Assembly: GCF_040640155.1 (NCBI RefSeq)
Contig: NZ_JBFABE010000016.1
Coordinates: 62,001-126,000 of the forward strand
DNA: 64,000 bases
Direction: 5' to 3'
DNA from: Streptosporangium sp040640155
GTDB taxonomy: Bacteria > Actinomycetota > Actinomycetes > Streptosporangiales > Streptosporangiaceae
A program made the translations under genes and the position numbers. Under the pieces are notes generated by a model that was given only the letters and a program-made list of their open reading frames with translations, made no database searches and was not told the DNA's origin. Positions 23,908 through 32,156 of the stretch are shown one piece after another; position 1 is the first letter of the stretch; every line of letters starts with the position of its first letter.

Positions 23908-26900
23908 ATGCCGACATCAGCCCGCTTCAGACGACGATCGATGACCGTGGCGGCGACGCTCTGCCTCGCGGTGAGCTCGCTGACGGTCCTCGCCCCGGAG
24001 GCGTCCGCGGACCAGCCCATCGGGTACCCGGCCTTCACCGGCCCGGCCGTCCCCACGCCGCCGGTCGGGTACACGAGCGGCAACATGATGCAGGCGATCT
24101 ACGACGCCGAGAGCTCCGGGACGAACTTCTGGATCGACCGGCTGCTCGCCCGGCCCGGCAGCGACCCCTCCGACGCCGACGGCGGCATCCTGATGACCCG
24201 CGGCCGGGCCTTCTTCATGAAGACCCACACCCCGGGCACGCTGGGGTTCGCCGGCAAGGCCGCCTACATCGAGAGCATCAACGACCAGAGCGCGTTCACC
24301 GTGACGGTCACGCCGGGCTCCCTCAGCGAGCAGGTGAGCCAGCGCTGGCAGGCGCCCAGCCACTACAGGAGCGTGCACACCGGCTCGGGCATCCGGGTGG
24401 AGCAGACCAAGTTCGTCACCCAGAACAACGTCGCGGTGGCCAACCTCTCGATCGTCAACACCGGTTCGGCCTCCACCACCGTGCAGCTCCGGGCCGCCTC
24501 GCCGTACGCCACCTCCGGCAGCGGCAACGAGCTCACCGGCACGGTGAACTCGTTCAAGAACCTGACCACGATCCGCCCGCGCCTGTCGGGGGACGGCTTC
24601 ACCGCCTCCGGCGGGGCGCTCACCCGGTCGATCACCGTCGCGGCCGGGGCCACCGCCACGGCCAAGGTGGTCATGGGGTTCGTCACCGACGAGATCCCCG
24701 AGTCGCTGAGCGAGTACAACGCCTACAAGGGCTACACCGGCGCCACCGCGTTCGCCACGCACGTGCGGGCCTACAACCTGTGGTGGGCGCGGAACATCCC
24801 CTACTTCGACGCGCCCGAGCCGGCGATCAAGAAGAACTACTACTACCGCTGGTGGCTGATGCGGTTCAACAGCCTGGACGCGAACCTGCCCGGCCAGACG
24901 TACCAGTTCCCGATCTCGATCGAGGGTGTGCTCAGCTACAACAACGCCATCGCGCTGACCCAGCCGATGCACATCGACGACCTGAAGTACCTGCGCACCC
25001 CGCTGTACGCCTACGGTGACTGGCTCTCGGTCGGCCAGACCTCCAGGGGCGGCCGGTTCATGGACAACCCCGGCGACCCGGACAACTGGTCCAACAGCTA
25101 CACGCAGTACATCGGCGAGGCGGCCTGGAAGAGCTACCAGATCCACGGCGGCCAGCCCGCCATCGCGGCGAGCCTCGCCAGGTACGCCGAGGGCGACGCC
25201 AAGGGCCAGCTCAGCCACTACGACCGCGACGGCAACGGCCTGATCGAGTACGACTGGGGCGCGCTGACCGGCAACGACGCCGACGCGGTCTCCTTCCACT
25301 GGCGTGCCGGCAACCTCGACCGCACCGAGTCCGCCTACGTCTACAGCGGGGCCCTGGCCGCCGCCCAGGCATACGAGACGATCGGCAACACCGCCAAGGC
25401 CGCCGAGATGCGCGCCCTGGCCACCCGGGTGCAGAACGCGGTCGTCAACGTGCTGTGGAACCCCACCGCCAAGGTGCTGCAGCACCGGCACGTGGCCACC
25501 AACGCGCTCAACCCGTGGAAGGAGATCAACAACTTCTACCCGTACGCGGTGGGCCTGATGCCCAACACCGCCACCTACCGCGAGGCGCTGCGCCTGTACG
25601 CCGACCCCGCCGAGTACCCGATCTTCCCCTTCTACACGGCCAACCAGCGGGACAAGGCCGCGGCCGCGGCGGCCGGCAACCCCGGCAGCAACAACTTCTC
25701 CACGATCAACTCCACCGTGCAGTTCCGGCTCTACTCCTCGGCGCTGCGCAACTACCCCAGCCCCTACATCTCCAACGAGGACTACAAGAAGCTGCTGTAC
25801 TGGAACGCCTGGGCGCAGTACGTCGGCGGCAACACCCAGTGGCCCGACGCCAACGAGTTCTGGGCCAACTGGAACGGCTCGTCCATCACCTACCGCTCGT
25901 GGATCCACCACAACATCCTCGGCAGCAGCAACTGGACGCTGATCGAGGACGTGGCCGGGCTGCGTCCCCGCAACGACAACAGGGTGCAGCTCTCGCCGAT
26001 CGACATCGGCTGGTCGCACTTCGCGGTCAACAACATCCGCTACCGCAACGCCGACCTGTCGATCGTCTGGGACGACCCGGCCGACGGCGTGACCCGCTAC
26101 CCGGGGGTGCCCCAGGGCTACTCGATCTTCGTCAACGGGACCCGGGCCGCGACCGTCAACCAGCTCGTGCCCTTCGTGTGGGACCCGGCCACCGGCGGGG
26201 TCACCTTCACCGGCACCGCGGGCACCGTGGCCCACAACGTCGCGGTCCCCGGGATGCAGGCGCCCCAGCAGGTCGTCCACTCCGAGGCGCGGGTGGTCGA
26301 CGCGCTCGCCAAGGCCGGGGTCGACCTGAGCGCGAACCTGACCAACCTCGCCCAGGGCGCGGCCGTGTCGGCCTCGCACACCGCCTCCGGCACCAGCGTC
26401 GGCGCGGCCGTGGACGGCTACCCGACCAACGAGCCCTTCTGGGGCGCGGGCGGTTCGCCCAACGCCCAGGACTGGTACGAGGTGAACCTCGGCAGCGCCA
26501 GGACCCTCGACGAGGTCAGGCTGTACTTCAAGGACAGCCGTCCGGCGAGCGGCACCTACCGGGCGCCGTCGTCGTACCAGGTCCAGTACCTCGACGGTTC
26601 CACCTGGACGAACGTCGCCGCACAGGTGAAGACGCCCGCCACCCCGCAGGGCAACTACAACCTGGTCCGGTTCGCACCCGTCAGTGCCCAGCGGGTCAGG
26701 GTGCTGATGACGAACGCCTCCGGCGCCAAGAGCGGTCTCACCGAGATCAAGATCTACAACCGGGGCGGGACCCAGCCGCCGCCCACCGGCAACCTGGCGC
26801 CCTCGGCGACGCCCTCGGCCTCCCACACCTCGGCGTGGGAGTCGGTGGCCGCGCTCAACGACGGGATCGACCCGTCCTCCTCCGACGACACGGTCAACCC

Positions 26901-27216
26901 GCGCTGGGGCACCTGGCCCGAGCAGGGCGAGCAGTGGGCCCAGCTGACCTGGCCCTCGGCGGTCTCGGTCAACCGGGCCCAGGTGTACTTCTTCGACGAC
27001 GGCCAGGGCATCGACCTTCCGGCGTCGTGGAAGCTGCAGTCATGGAACGGCACGGCCTACGTGGACGTGCCCGGCGCGAGCGGTTATCCCGTCGCCGGCG
27101 ACCAGTACAACACCGTGACGTTCGCCACCGTGAGCACGACCCGGCTGCGGGCGGTGCTGCAGAGCGCCTCCGGGGCCTCCGTCGGGCTCCTGGAGGTCAA
27201 GGTGTTCGCGCCGTAG
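23908..27216 (+). CDS. Large secreted glycosidase, (alpha/alpha)6 type, with two discoidin-type modules
   Basis: A 1102-residue exported protein. Signal peptide about 1-35 (ending ASAD); N-terminal beta-rich region to about 270; an alpha-helical toroid-like region about 290-690 with DRDGNGLIEYDWG and WKEINNFYPYAVGLMP, resembling MGH1-like/GH63-type catalytic domains; then two F5/8-type modules, about 810-955 and 970-1102. The last module is nearly the same as that of the HExxH protein. I cannot assign a GH family or see the catalytic acids with confidence. Its operator and position place it in the arabinoside regulon. ATG 23908 follows AAGGA. Confidence 0.75.
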   Translation: MPTSARFRRRSMTVAATLCLAVSSLTVLAPEASADQPIGYPAFTGPAVPTPPVGYTSGNMMQAIYDAESSGTNFWIDRLLARPGSDPSDADGGILMTRGRAFFMKTHTPGTLGFAGKAAYIESINDQSAFTVTVTPGSLSEQVSQRWQAPSHYRSVHTGSGIRVEQTKFVTQNNVAVANLSIVNTGSASTTVQLRAASPYATSGSGNELTGTVNSFKNLTTIRPRLSGDGFTASGGALTRSITVAAGATATAKVVMGFVTDEIPESLSEYNAYKGYTGATAFATHVRAYNLWWARNIPYFDAPEPAIKKNYYYRWWLMRFNSLDANLPGQTYQFPISIEGVLSYNNAIALTQPMHIDDLKYLRTPLYAYGDWLSVGQTSRGGRFMDNPGDPDNWSNSYTQYIGEAAWKSYQIHGGQPAIAASLARYAEGDAKGQLSHYDRDGNGLIEYDWGALTGNDADAVSFHWRAGNLDRTESAYVYSGALAAAQAYETIGNTAKAAEMRALATRVQNAVVNVLWNPTAKVLQHRHVATNALNPWKEINNFYPYAVGLMPNTATYREALRLYADPAEYPIFPFYTANQRDKAAAAAAGNPGSNNFSTINSTVQFRLYSSALRNYPSPYISNEDYKKLLYWNAWAQYVGGNTQWPDANEFWANWNGSSITYRSWIHHNILGSSNWTLIEDVAGLRPRNDNRVQLSPIDIGWSHFAVNNIRYRNADLSIVWDDPADGVTRYPGVPQGYSIFVNGTRAATVNQLVPFVWDPATGGVTFTGTAGTVAHNVAVPGMQAPQQVVHSEARVVDALAKAGVDLSANLTNLAQGAAVSASHTASGTSVGAAVDGYPTNEPFWGAGGSPNAQDWYEVNLGSARTLDEVRLYFKDSRPASGTYRAPSSYQVQYLDGSTWTNVAAQVKTPATPQGNYNLVRFAPVSAQRVRVLMTNASGAKSGLTEIKIYNRGGTQPPPTGNLAPSATPSASHTSAWESVAALNDGIDPSSSDDTVNPRWGTWPEQGEQWAQLTWPSAVSVNRAQVYFFDDGQGIDLPASWKLQSWNGTAYVDVPGASGYPVAGDQYNTVTFATVSTTRLRAVLQSASGASVGLLEVKVFAP

Positions 27217-27243
27217 CGAACGCCCCACGAGGGCCGTCCGCCG

Positions 27244-27272
27244 GGCGGAGGGGACCACGGGTCCCCTCCGCC
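27244..27272. terminator. Perfect hairpin after the secreted glycosidase
   Basis: GGCGGAGGGGACC (27244-27256) pairs exactly with 27260-27272 around the loop ACG: a 13-bp stem just after the glycosidase stop. Confidence 0.75.
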
Positions 27273-27296
27273 CCGTCCCCCCGCCGCGTCCCGTCC

Positions 27297-27345
27297 ACAC
27301 CACCGCGTCCCCCGCCCTGCCCGGCCGGGGGACGCGGTGGTGTTT
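27297..27345 (+). terminator. Second, longer terminator with T-tract
   Basis: ACACCACCGCGTCCCCC (27297-27313) pairs exactly with 27327-27343 (17 bp) around a 13-nt loop, followed by TTT. Two strong terminators in series insulate the aldehyde dehydrogenase gene from the glycosidase. Confidence 0.8.
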
Positions 27346-27428
27346 CATGGTGATTTGCGAGGTCCGGAGGGTAGCGAGGGGAGGGCGGACGAAGGCCTCG
27401 GGCAGGCCGCCGAGGTGGTCGTTGTCAC

Positions 27429-27442
27429 GGAAAGCGCTTACC
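27429..27442. promoter_or_regulatory. AGCGCT-centred palindrome, possible LacI-type operator
   Basis: GGAAAGCGCTTACC contains the perfect palindrome AAGCGCTT, a centre common in actinobacterial LacI operators. It lies about 55 bp before the aldehyde dehydrogenase start. A shorter GAAAGGTTTC at 27485-27494 overlaps the ribosome site. Confidence 0.4.
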
Positions 27443-27497
27443 GTAGGAGGGTGGTCCCCGCGGGGCGTCAGAGGCTCCATCCAGGAAAGGTTTCATC

Positions 27498-28964
27498 TTG
27501 ATCCACTCAGTTGACCCCAGAACCGGCGAGTCCGCCGGAGATCCCTTCCCCCCGACCCCGGACGCCGAGCTGGACGCGATCGTCGAGGCGGCCCGTATCG
27601 CCGGACCCTCCTGGCGTTCCGCCGACCGGGCCCCCGTGCTGGAGGCGGTGGCGGCGGCGCTGGAGGCGAACGTCGAGGAGCTCTGGCGGGCGGCCGACGC
27701 CGAGACCGCGCTCGGCGAGACCCGGCTGCGCGGCGAGGTCGGGCGCGCCGCGGGCCAGTTCCGGCTCTTCGCCCAGGTGCTGCGGGACGGCGGGCACGTG
27801 GAGGCGGTGATCGACCACGCGACGGCCCAGCCGCCCGTCCCGGACCTGCGCCGGATGAACCATCCCCTGCCCGGCGTGGTCGGCGTCTTCGCGGCGAGCA
27901 ACTTCCCGTTCGCCTTCTCGGTCGCGGGTGGCGACACCGCCTCGGCGCTGGCCGCCGGGTGCCCGGTCGTGGTCAAGGCACACGACGGCCACCCGCGCAC
28001 CTCGGAGCTGTCGTGGCGGGTCATCCGGGACGCCCTGCCCGACCCGGCCCTGCTCGGCCTGGTCAGCGGGCTCGACGCCGGCAAGCGGCTGGCCGGGCAC
28101 CCGTCGGTGTCGGCCGTCGGCTTCACCGGCTCCATCCCGGGCGGCAAGGCCATCCAGGCGCTGATCGCCGAGCGCCCCGACCCCATCCCGTTCTACGGCG
28201 AGCTGGGCAGCGTCAACCCGGTCGTGGTGCTGCCGTCGGCGTCCCGCGACGGCCTGGCCCAGGGCTTCGCCGCCTCGCTGACGCTGGGCACCGGCCAGTT
28301 CTGCACCAACCCCGGGCTGGTGTTCGTCCCCGACGACGCCGAGCTGCTGGCGTCCATCGCCGACGCGGTCTCCGCCACCGAGGGCGGCCCGATGCTCACC
28401 GAGCGGATGCGGGGCGGCTACCTGCACGGGCTGGCCAGATTGGGCAAGCTCTCCTCGCTGGCCCAGGGCAAGCCGGGGGAGGGGGCGTTCGCGGTGACGC
28501 CGCAGGTGTTCGTCACCGACCTGACGACGTTCGCCGGGGACCCGCACGGCATCGCCGAGGAGTGCTTCGGCCCGGCGGCCGTCGTGGTGGTCTACACCGA
28601 CCCGGCCGAGCTGCCCGCCGTCCTGGAGCGGCTGGACGGCTCGCTGACCGCGACGATCCACGCGACCGACCCGGCCGAGGCGCGTCCCAGCTCAGAGGTG
28701 CTGCTCAAGAAGGCCGGACGGCTGATCTGGAACGGGTGGCCGACCGGCGTCGCGGTCCGCTGGGCCATGCACCACGGCGGCCCCTGGCCCTCCAGCACCG
28801 CCGCCGCCCACACCTCGGTCGGCGCCGCCGCGATCCGCAGGTGGCTGGTCCCCACCGCCTACCAGGACTGGCCGGCCGAGCTGCTCCCGCCCGAGCTGCG
28901 CGACGACAACCCGCTGGGCATCCCCCGCCGGGTCGACGGCACCCTCGTCGAGGGCCGCGCCTGA
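27498..28964 (+). CDS. Aldehyde dehydrogenase, alpha-ketoglutarate semialdehyde type
   Basis: A 488-residue NAD(P)-dependent aldehyde dehydrogenase. The motifs FAASNFPFAFSVAGGDTASALAAGCPVVVKAH, catalytic E235 (FYGELGSVNP) and catalytic C269 (GTGQFCTNPG) match the alpha-ketoglutarate semialdehyde dehydrogenase branch. That enzyme oxidises 2,5-dioxopentanoate to 2-oxoglutarate, the last step of non-phosphorylating L-arabinose catabolism and of hydroxyproline catabolism. Both compounds would come from arabinosylated plant glycoproteins, matching the neighbouring genes. The TTG start follows AGGAAAGG. No other enzymes of either pathway are in the window. Confidence 0.85.
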   Translation: MIHSVDPRTGESAGDPFPPTPDAELDAIVEAARIAGPSWRSADRAPVLEAVAAALEANVEELWRAADAETALGETRLRGEVGRAAGQFRLFAQVLRDGGHVEAVIDHATAQPPVPDLRRMNHPLPGVVGVFAASNFPFAFSVAGGDTASALAAGCPVVVKAHDGHPRTSELSWRVIRDALPDPALLGLVSGLDAGKRLAGHPSVSAVGFTGSIPGGKAIQALIAERPDPIPFYGELGSVNPVVVLPSASRDGLAQGFAASLTLGTGQFCTNPGLVFVPDDAELLASIADAVSATEGGPMLTERMRGGYLHGLARLGKLSSLAQGKPGEGAFAVTPQVFVTDLTTFAGDPHGIAEECFGPAAVVVVYTDPAELPAVLERLDGSLTATIHATDPAEARPSSEVLLKKAGRLIWNGWPTGVAVRWAMHHGGPWPSSTAAAHTSVGAAAIRRWLVPTAYQDWPAELLPPELRDDNPLGIPRRVDGTLVEGRA

Positions 28965-28983
28965 CGCTTGTCTGTCTCCTCAT

Positions 28984-29015
28984 GCGGGAGAGGGCCGTCA
29001 CCGGCCCTCTCCCGC
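28984..29015 (+). terminator. Terminator after the aldehyde dehydrogenase
   Basis: GCGGGAGAGGGCCG (28984-28997) pairs exactly with 29002-29015 around the loop TCAC: a 14-bp stem 20 bp after the stop. Confidence 0.75.
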
Positions 29016-29206
29016 GCGGCGAATGCCATCGGGAGCGGCCGCCGACGCGCCGACCTTCTCCGGGTGGAACCGGCTCCGGTGACGCGTCGCGACCACCCGC
29101 GGGATCGCGAAAGAACAGGCGGCACCATGACGCCCGTCGTCACGCGACGGGGCTTCGGGGGAGATCACGGACTCTACGTGTCCACTCAGGCACGCCGGTG
29201 GGTGTC

Positions 29207-30325
29207 TCAGGTGCGAACTGCCAGAGGTGCAGCTGGCGCGAAGCCATCAATCTTCCAGGTACCACCTGCTAGTGGGACTCGAGCACGCACATGACCAACG
29301 ATGCCGTACGGATCACGAGGGTTACGGGCCAGAGTGCCAAGCTTGGCTGCCTGCTTCCTAAATGCGCCATGAGGGGTGGGCCTGCGCGGTGAGGTGGTCC
29401 AGGCCTTGTCAGTGTGAGCCAGGATGTATTTGATGTCGCTGTCCTTGGGCAGGTTGACATTACCTCGACGGAATGGCGCTAGCAGTACCACGGGTTCATT
29501 CGCCAGAAGCTTGTTCCATATGCCCTCGTGGTGCGACGTGCTGGATCCGTGGTGCGCGGCCTTGTATAGGGTGGCAGGCTCCGAAGGGCTGAAGGAGTGC
29601 AAAACCGCTCCCCAGCCGCAACCGGCTGGCCCGGACAGCAGGTCTGCGCCGAGGAGCGCGTTTACCTTGCCTGCGCTCACCCATAAGGCGACGGATGCCT
29701 CGTTGGGATCGAACATTGAACGACGGGTGCGCTCACCCATCACGTGCAACTGGTTTTTGGCCAAGCCTTCGAAGGCGCGAGTGATGGCGTGTTCCGAGGG
29801 TGACAGGGCAGTCACAGTTACAGCTGGAACGGATCCGAGCGCGGAGAGATTCAGAAGGATCTTGTTCTCGCTGGCTCTGCGCAACGGACGTACCCCTGTG
29901 ACGGAGTCCTTCCGCTTCCGAGCGATTTCGAAGATTCGCCGATATTCACGATAGGAGGCGGTGTCAGTGATTCCGCCGATGTCCCGCTCGGCTTCGACCA
30001 GGGCGAGAAACTCGCGGTTCATCAGCGCATGTGAGGTGACAACAACGGCGGTCGGGCAAGCTTCAACAATGTCAGCGATCCCATCGAAATGATCATCATG
30101 GGCGTGAGTGGCCACGACTGCGAGAACCTCGGTTGCAGGGTTGACGCCCATCCCGCATAGGTACTCCAAGGCGGAAACCTCGCCGCTGCGCTGGTCACGG
30201 CAGGAATCAACGACAATCCATCGACGTGCACCCAAATGCACAACGATAGACTCACCCTTGCCGGGACCGAATACCGAAACCTCGAAGACATCGGGCTCGG
30301 GTGGATCAGTCGAAAAGCTGCTCAA
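29207..30325 (-). CDS. Metallo-beta-lactamase-fold hydrolase, ComEC-like domain
   Basis: A 372-residue protein with no signal peptide or membrane segments. The metal site HAHDDHFDG is at residues 74-82, followed by LLGADLLSG and AAHHGSSTSHH, the pattern of the beta-lactamase-like part of ComEC/Rec2 proteins and related nucleases or phosphoesterases. TTG 30325 is chosen: GGAG lies upstream and the start overlaps the 3' end of the next gene by 20 bp, so the two are coupled. Base composition is visibly lower in G+C than in surrounding genes. The biological role is unknown. Confidence 0.75.
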   Translation of the reverse strand: MSSFSTDPPEPDVFEVSVFGPGKGESIVVHLGARRWIVVDSCRDQRSGEVSALEYLCGMGVNPATEVLAVVATHAHDDHFDGIADIVEACPTAVVVTSHALMNREFLALVEAERDIGGITDTASYREYRRIFEIARKRKDSVTGVRPLRRASENKILLNLSALGSVPAVTVTALSPSEHAITRAFEGLAKNQLHVMGERTRRSMFDPNEASVALWVSAGKVNALLGADLLSGPAGCGWGAVLHSFSPSEPATLYKAAHHGSSTSHHEGIWNKLLANEPVVLLAPFRRGNVNLPKDSDIKYILAHTDKAWTTSPRRPTPHGAFRKQAAKLGTLARNPRDPYGIVGHVRARVPLAGGTWKIDGFAPAAPLAVRT

Positions 30326-30839
30326 GGTGCTCCATTAAAGCGTCAGCTCTGGCGTACACTGCCTGTAATTCTTCAAGAGTAACGCGGCCAAGACGTCGAA
30401 GCCGCAGATTCTCGGTGCGCGTCGGACGCGTGCCCGGCGCCTTTATGGTGCGCACCGACAGGTAGAACACATCGCCAGGAACAACAGTGGCAGCATCGGA
30501 GCCAAACAGCTCCAAATCGAAGTCCGCTGTGATGGGCATTCCCTCGGCGTCGATCGGGTACAGCTCGGCGGTGAAAGCGTCTCCGTCGATCTCTAAGATT
30601 TTCCCTTCCCACTTGTGCAAGCCGGTGACGCCGTGTGAATCAAGCGGCCTCACCGGAGTGTCCCAGGTGGACGGGATCGACTCGGGCTGCCCGGCCTGTA
30701 TCGAGCCCTGAGTGGTCTGGTCCGACGGAACCGTGGGTCCAGGAATTGGAACAGGGAAATCCTGTGGCGGCAAAGGTTCAGTGGGGGAACGACGTCGGGA
30801 ACCTTGACCCCGGGATGTGATGGCGGTGGCGGTTGTCAT
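30306..30839 (-). CDS. Unrecognised protein of the low-GC module (177 residues)
   Basis: Residues 1-65 are rich in Pro, Ser, Gln and Thr and probably disordered. The rest may form a beta-barrel-like fold (LHKWEGKILEIDGDAFTAELYPID, then VVPGDVFYLSVRT) ending in a helix (LEELQAVYARADALMEHLEQ). The middle part resembles a small RNA/DNA-binding or hydrolase-associated barrel, but I do not recognise the family. It overlaps the upstream 244-residue gene by 4 bp (ATG 30839 against TGA 30836) and the downstream hydrolase by 20 bp, so the three form one operon. Confidence 0.65.
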   Translation of the reverse strand: MTTATAITSRGQGSRRRSPTEPLPPQDFPVPIPGPTVPSDQTTQGSIQAGQPESIPSTWDTPVRPLDSHGVTGLHKWEGKILEIDGDAFTAELYPIDAEGMPITADFDLELFGSDAATVVPGDVFYLSVRTIKAPGTRPTRTENLRLRRLGRVTLEELQAVYARADALMEHLEQLFD

Positions 30840-31564
30840 CGGCTTTTTCCTGTCGTCATGCCCAGGGATGCAACGCGATCGACGATCATCTGGGCACGGC
30901 CGCGAGAGGCCCTGAACCCATCGGTCAAGATTTTTACAGCGAAAGGGAGCTTGTCGGCCGACCGCTGAGGGACAACCTCCTTGAGGAGCTCAATACTGTC
31001 CCGGTCGGTGACCGTATCGGCGTACGTAAGGTCGTAGTGGTCGTTGATCGACACGAATACTCCGGGAAGAACCACATTCGAGGGCTGGACTTGGACATTG
31101 ATGGAGCCGCCATAGCCGTCATCGCGAACGCCCTTTATCCCCAAATTCAGCATGCCGGGCAGATGTAGCATGCTACTCCACGCATCTTTTGGCGCTAACG
31201 CATCACCGATAGCGTGGTACTCGTCTGGGGCCGCCTCGAAATGAACCGTTCGATTGATGCCCATCATGGATACCTCAGGGCTACCTTTTGACAGCAGAAT
31301 TCCGGCGGCCAGGTCCCTGGCCACCTCGACATCAGCCGCGACATCGGTAGTGACCTGCAATGTTTCCGGCAGCACCTTTAGCTGAATCGAACCAAAGCTG
31401 ACGATCGTAGCCCCGGCGCTAATGATCTCAACGCTGTAGGAGTCGTAGTCTTCCTCGCCGATCAGGTCCATCTTTCTGAGCCATTTGGGGGCGATCGTCA
31501 ACGGATCGAACTCGCCCAGCACGACTACAGCCATGTGATCACTGGCCAGCTTCTGTATGCCCAC
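30836..31564 (-). CDS. Unrecognised protein of the low-GC module (about 242 residues)
   Basis: First gene of the three-gene module. The C-terminal half has MGINRTVHFEA, WSSMLHLPGMLNLGIKGVR and GVFVSINDHYDL, a mixed alpha/beta pattern I cannot place. The start is uncertain: GTG 31564 is preceded by AAAGGGG at good spacing; ATG 31534 is possible; the open frame runs up to 31672 but its extra residues do not look like protein. No signal peptide or membrane segment. Composition is lower in G+C than flanking genes, suggesting transfer together with the hydrolase. Confidence 0.6.
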   Translation of the reverse strand: MGIQKLASDHMAVVVLGEFDPLTIAPKWLRKMDLIGEEDYDSYSVEIISAGATIVSFGSIQLKVLPETLQVTTDVAADVEVARDLAAGILLSKGSPEVSMMGINRTVHFEAAPDEYHAIGDALAPKDAWSSMLHLPGMLNLGIKGVRDDGYGGSINVQVQPSNVVLPGVFVSINDHYDLTYADTVTDRDSIELLKEVVPQRSADKLPFAVKILTDGFRASRGRAQMIVDRVASLGMTTGKSR

Positions 31565-31713
31565 AAACACCCCTTTCTCGCCGGAATCCCAGGCGAACCG
31601 CGGCAAGCTGGCCAGGCCAGCCGCTGCCACGTTACCGGGAACCCTGCAACACAGGGAGCGTAAGGCGCGCAAACGTCGAAACCTAGTGCCGCATCAGGCA
31701 ATGTTTGCCCTGT

Positions 31714-31728
31714 TTGACGTACGGTCAA
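31714..31728. promoter_or_regulatory. Inverted repeat between the low-GC module and a pseudogene
   Basis: TTGAC (31714-31718) and GTCAA (31724-31728) flank a 5-nt spacer. It lies between the divergent module and pseudogene and may be an operator or, in part, a -35 element. Weak evidence. Confidence 0.3.
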
Positions 31729-31731
31729 CTG

Positions 31732-31998
31732 GTGAACAGCAGTGAGCAGTCGGGGATGCATGAGATCGAGAAGCGCTTCATCGCGGTTCTCGATGGGCGG
31801 ATGAGCCAGGACGAGACGACCCGCTGGGCATAGCGCTGGGTCCCCGATGACGAGGTCGGCTGGGACGACGTGGCACGGCGGGCATTGAGCCTTCTGCACG
31901 GGATCGACCCACGCAACGGTCCGAACGAGGACTTCCTGCATCACGACGAGCGGACGCGTCAACGGTTTGAGGGACTACGGCGCCGCCGAACGGGATGA
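31732..31998 (+). pseudogene. Small hypothetical protein gene broken by an in-frame TAG
   Basis: Reading from GTG 31732 gives EIEKRFIAVLDGRMSQDETTRWA, then TAG at 31831-31833, then RWVPDDEVGWDDVARRALSLL to a natural TGA at 31996-31998. Without the TAG it would be an 88-residue acidic protein of a type common as short hypothetical genes in this order; the family comparison is from memory. A single base change at one codon would restore it. It sits divergent from the low-GC module. Confidence 0.6.
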
Positions 31999-32156
31999 CA
32001 TGTCTTCGATCACCGTCACAGGAGCGCATGCCGTCGTCACAACGATCGAGCTCGTTCATGATCGGGGGACCTGACCGGGGTCCCTGACGGGCCCCCGGCC
32101 GGCCCTCCGGTGACGATCCACAGCCTGGATCTCCGGCCGGATCCGCGCCGGGGCCC

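Noticed and set aside
23917..26826. A 969-codon minus-strand frame opposite the large glycosidase
   Set aside because: The composition is that of an antisense shadow, with no ribosome site, and the plus frame has signal peptide and recognisable modules.
29016..29206. Short plus-strand frame starting MTPVVTRRG (near 29127) after the aldehyde dehydrogenase
   Set aside because: It overlaps the 3' end of the metallo-hydrolase, has no convincing ribosome site and no recognisable pattern.
31525..31962. A 145-codon minus-strand frame spanning the module start and pseudogene
   Set aside because: It overlaps both better-supported features and has a cysteine/proline-rich random-looking translation.
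29170..32050. Integrated mobile element with att sites
   Set aside because: G+C is lower than around it, but I found no integrase, transposase, tRNA or flanking direct repeat, so only transfer of the module itself is suggested.
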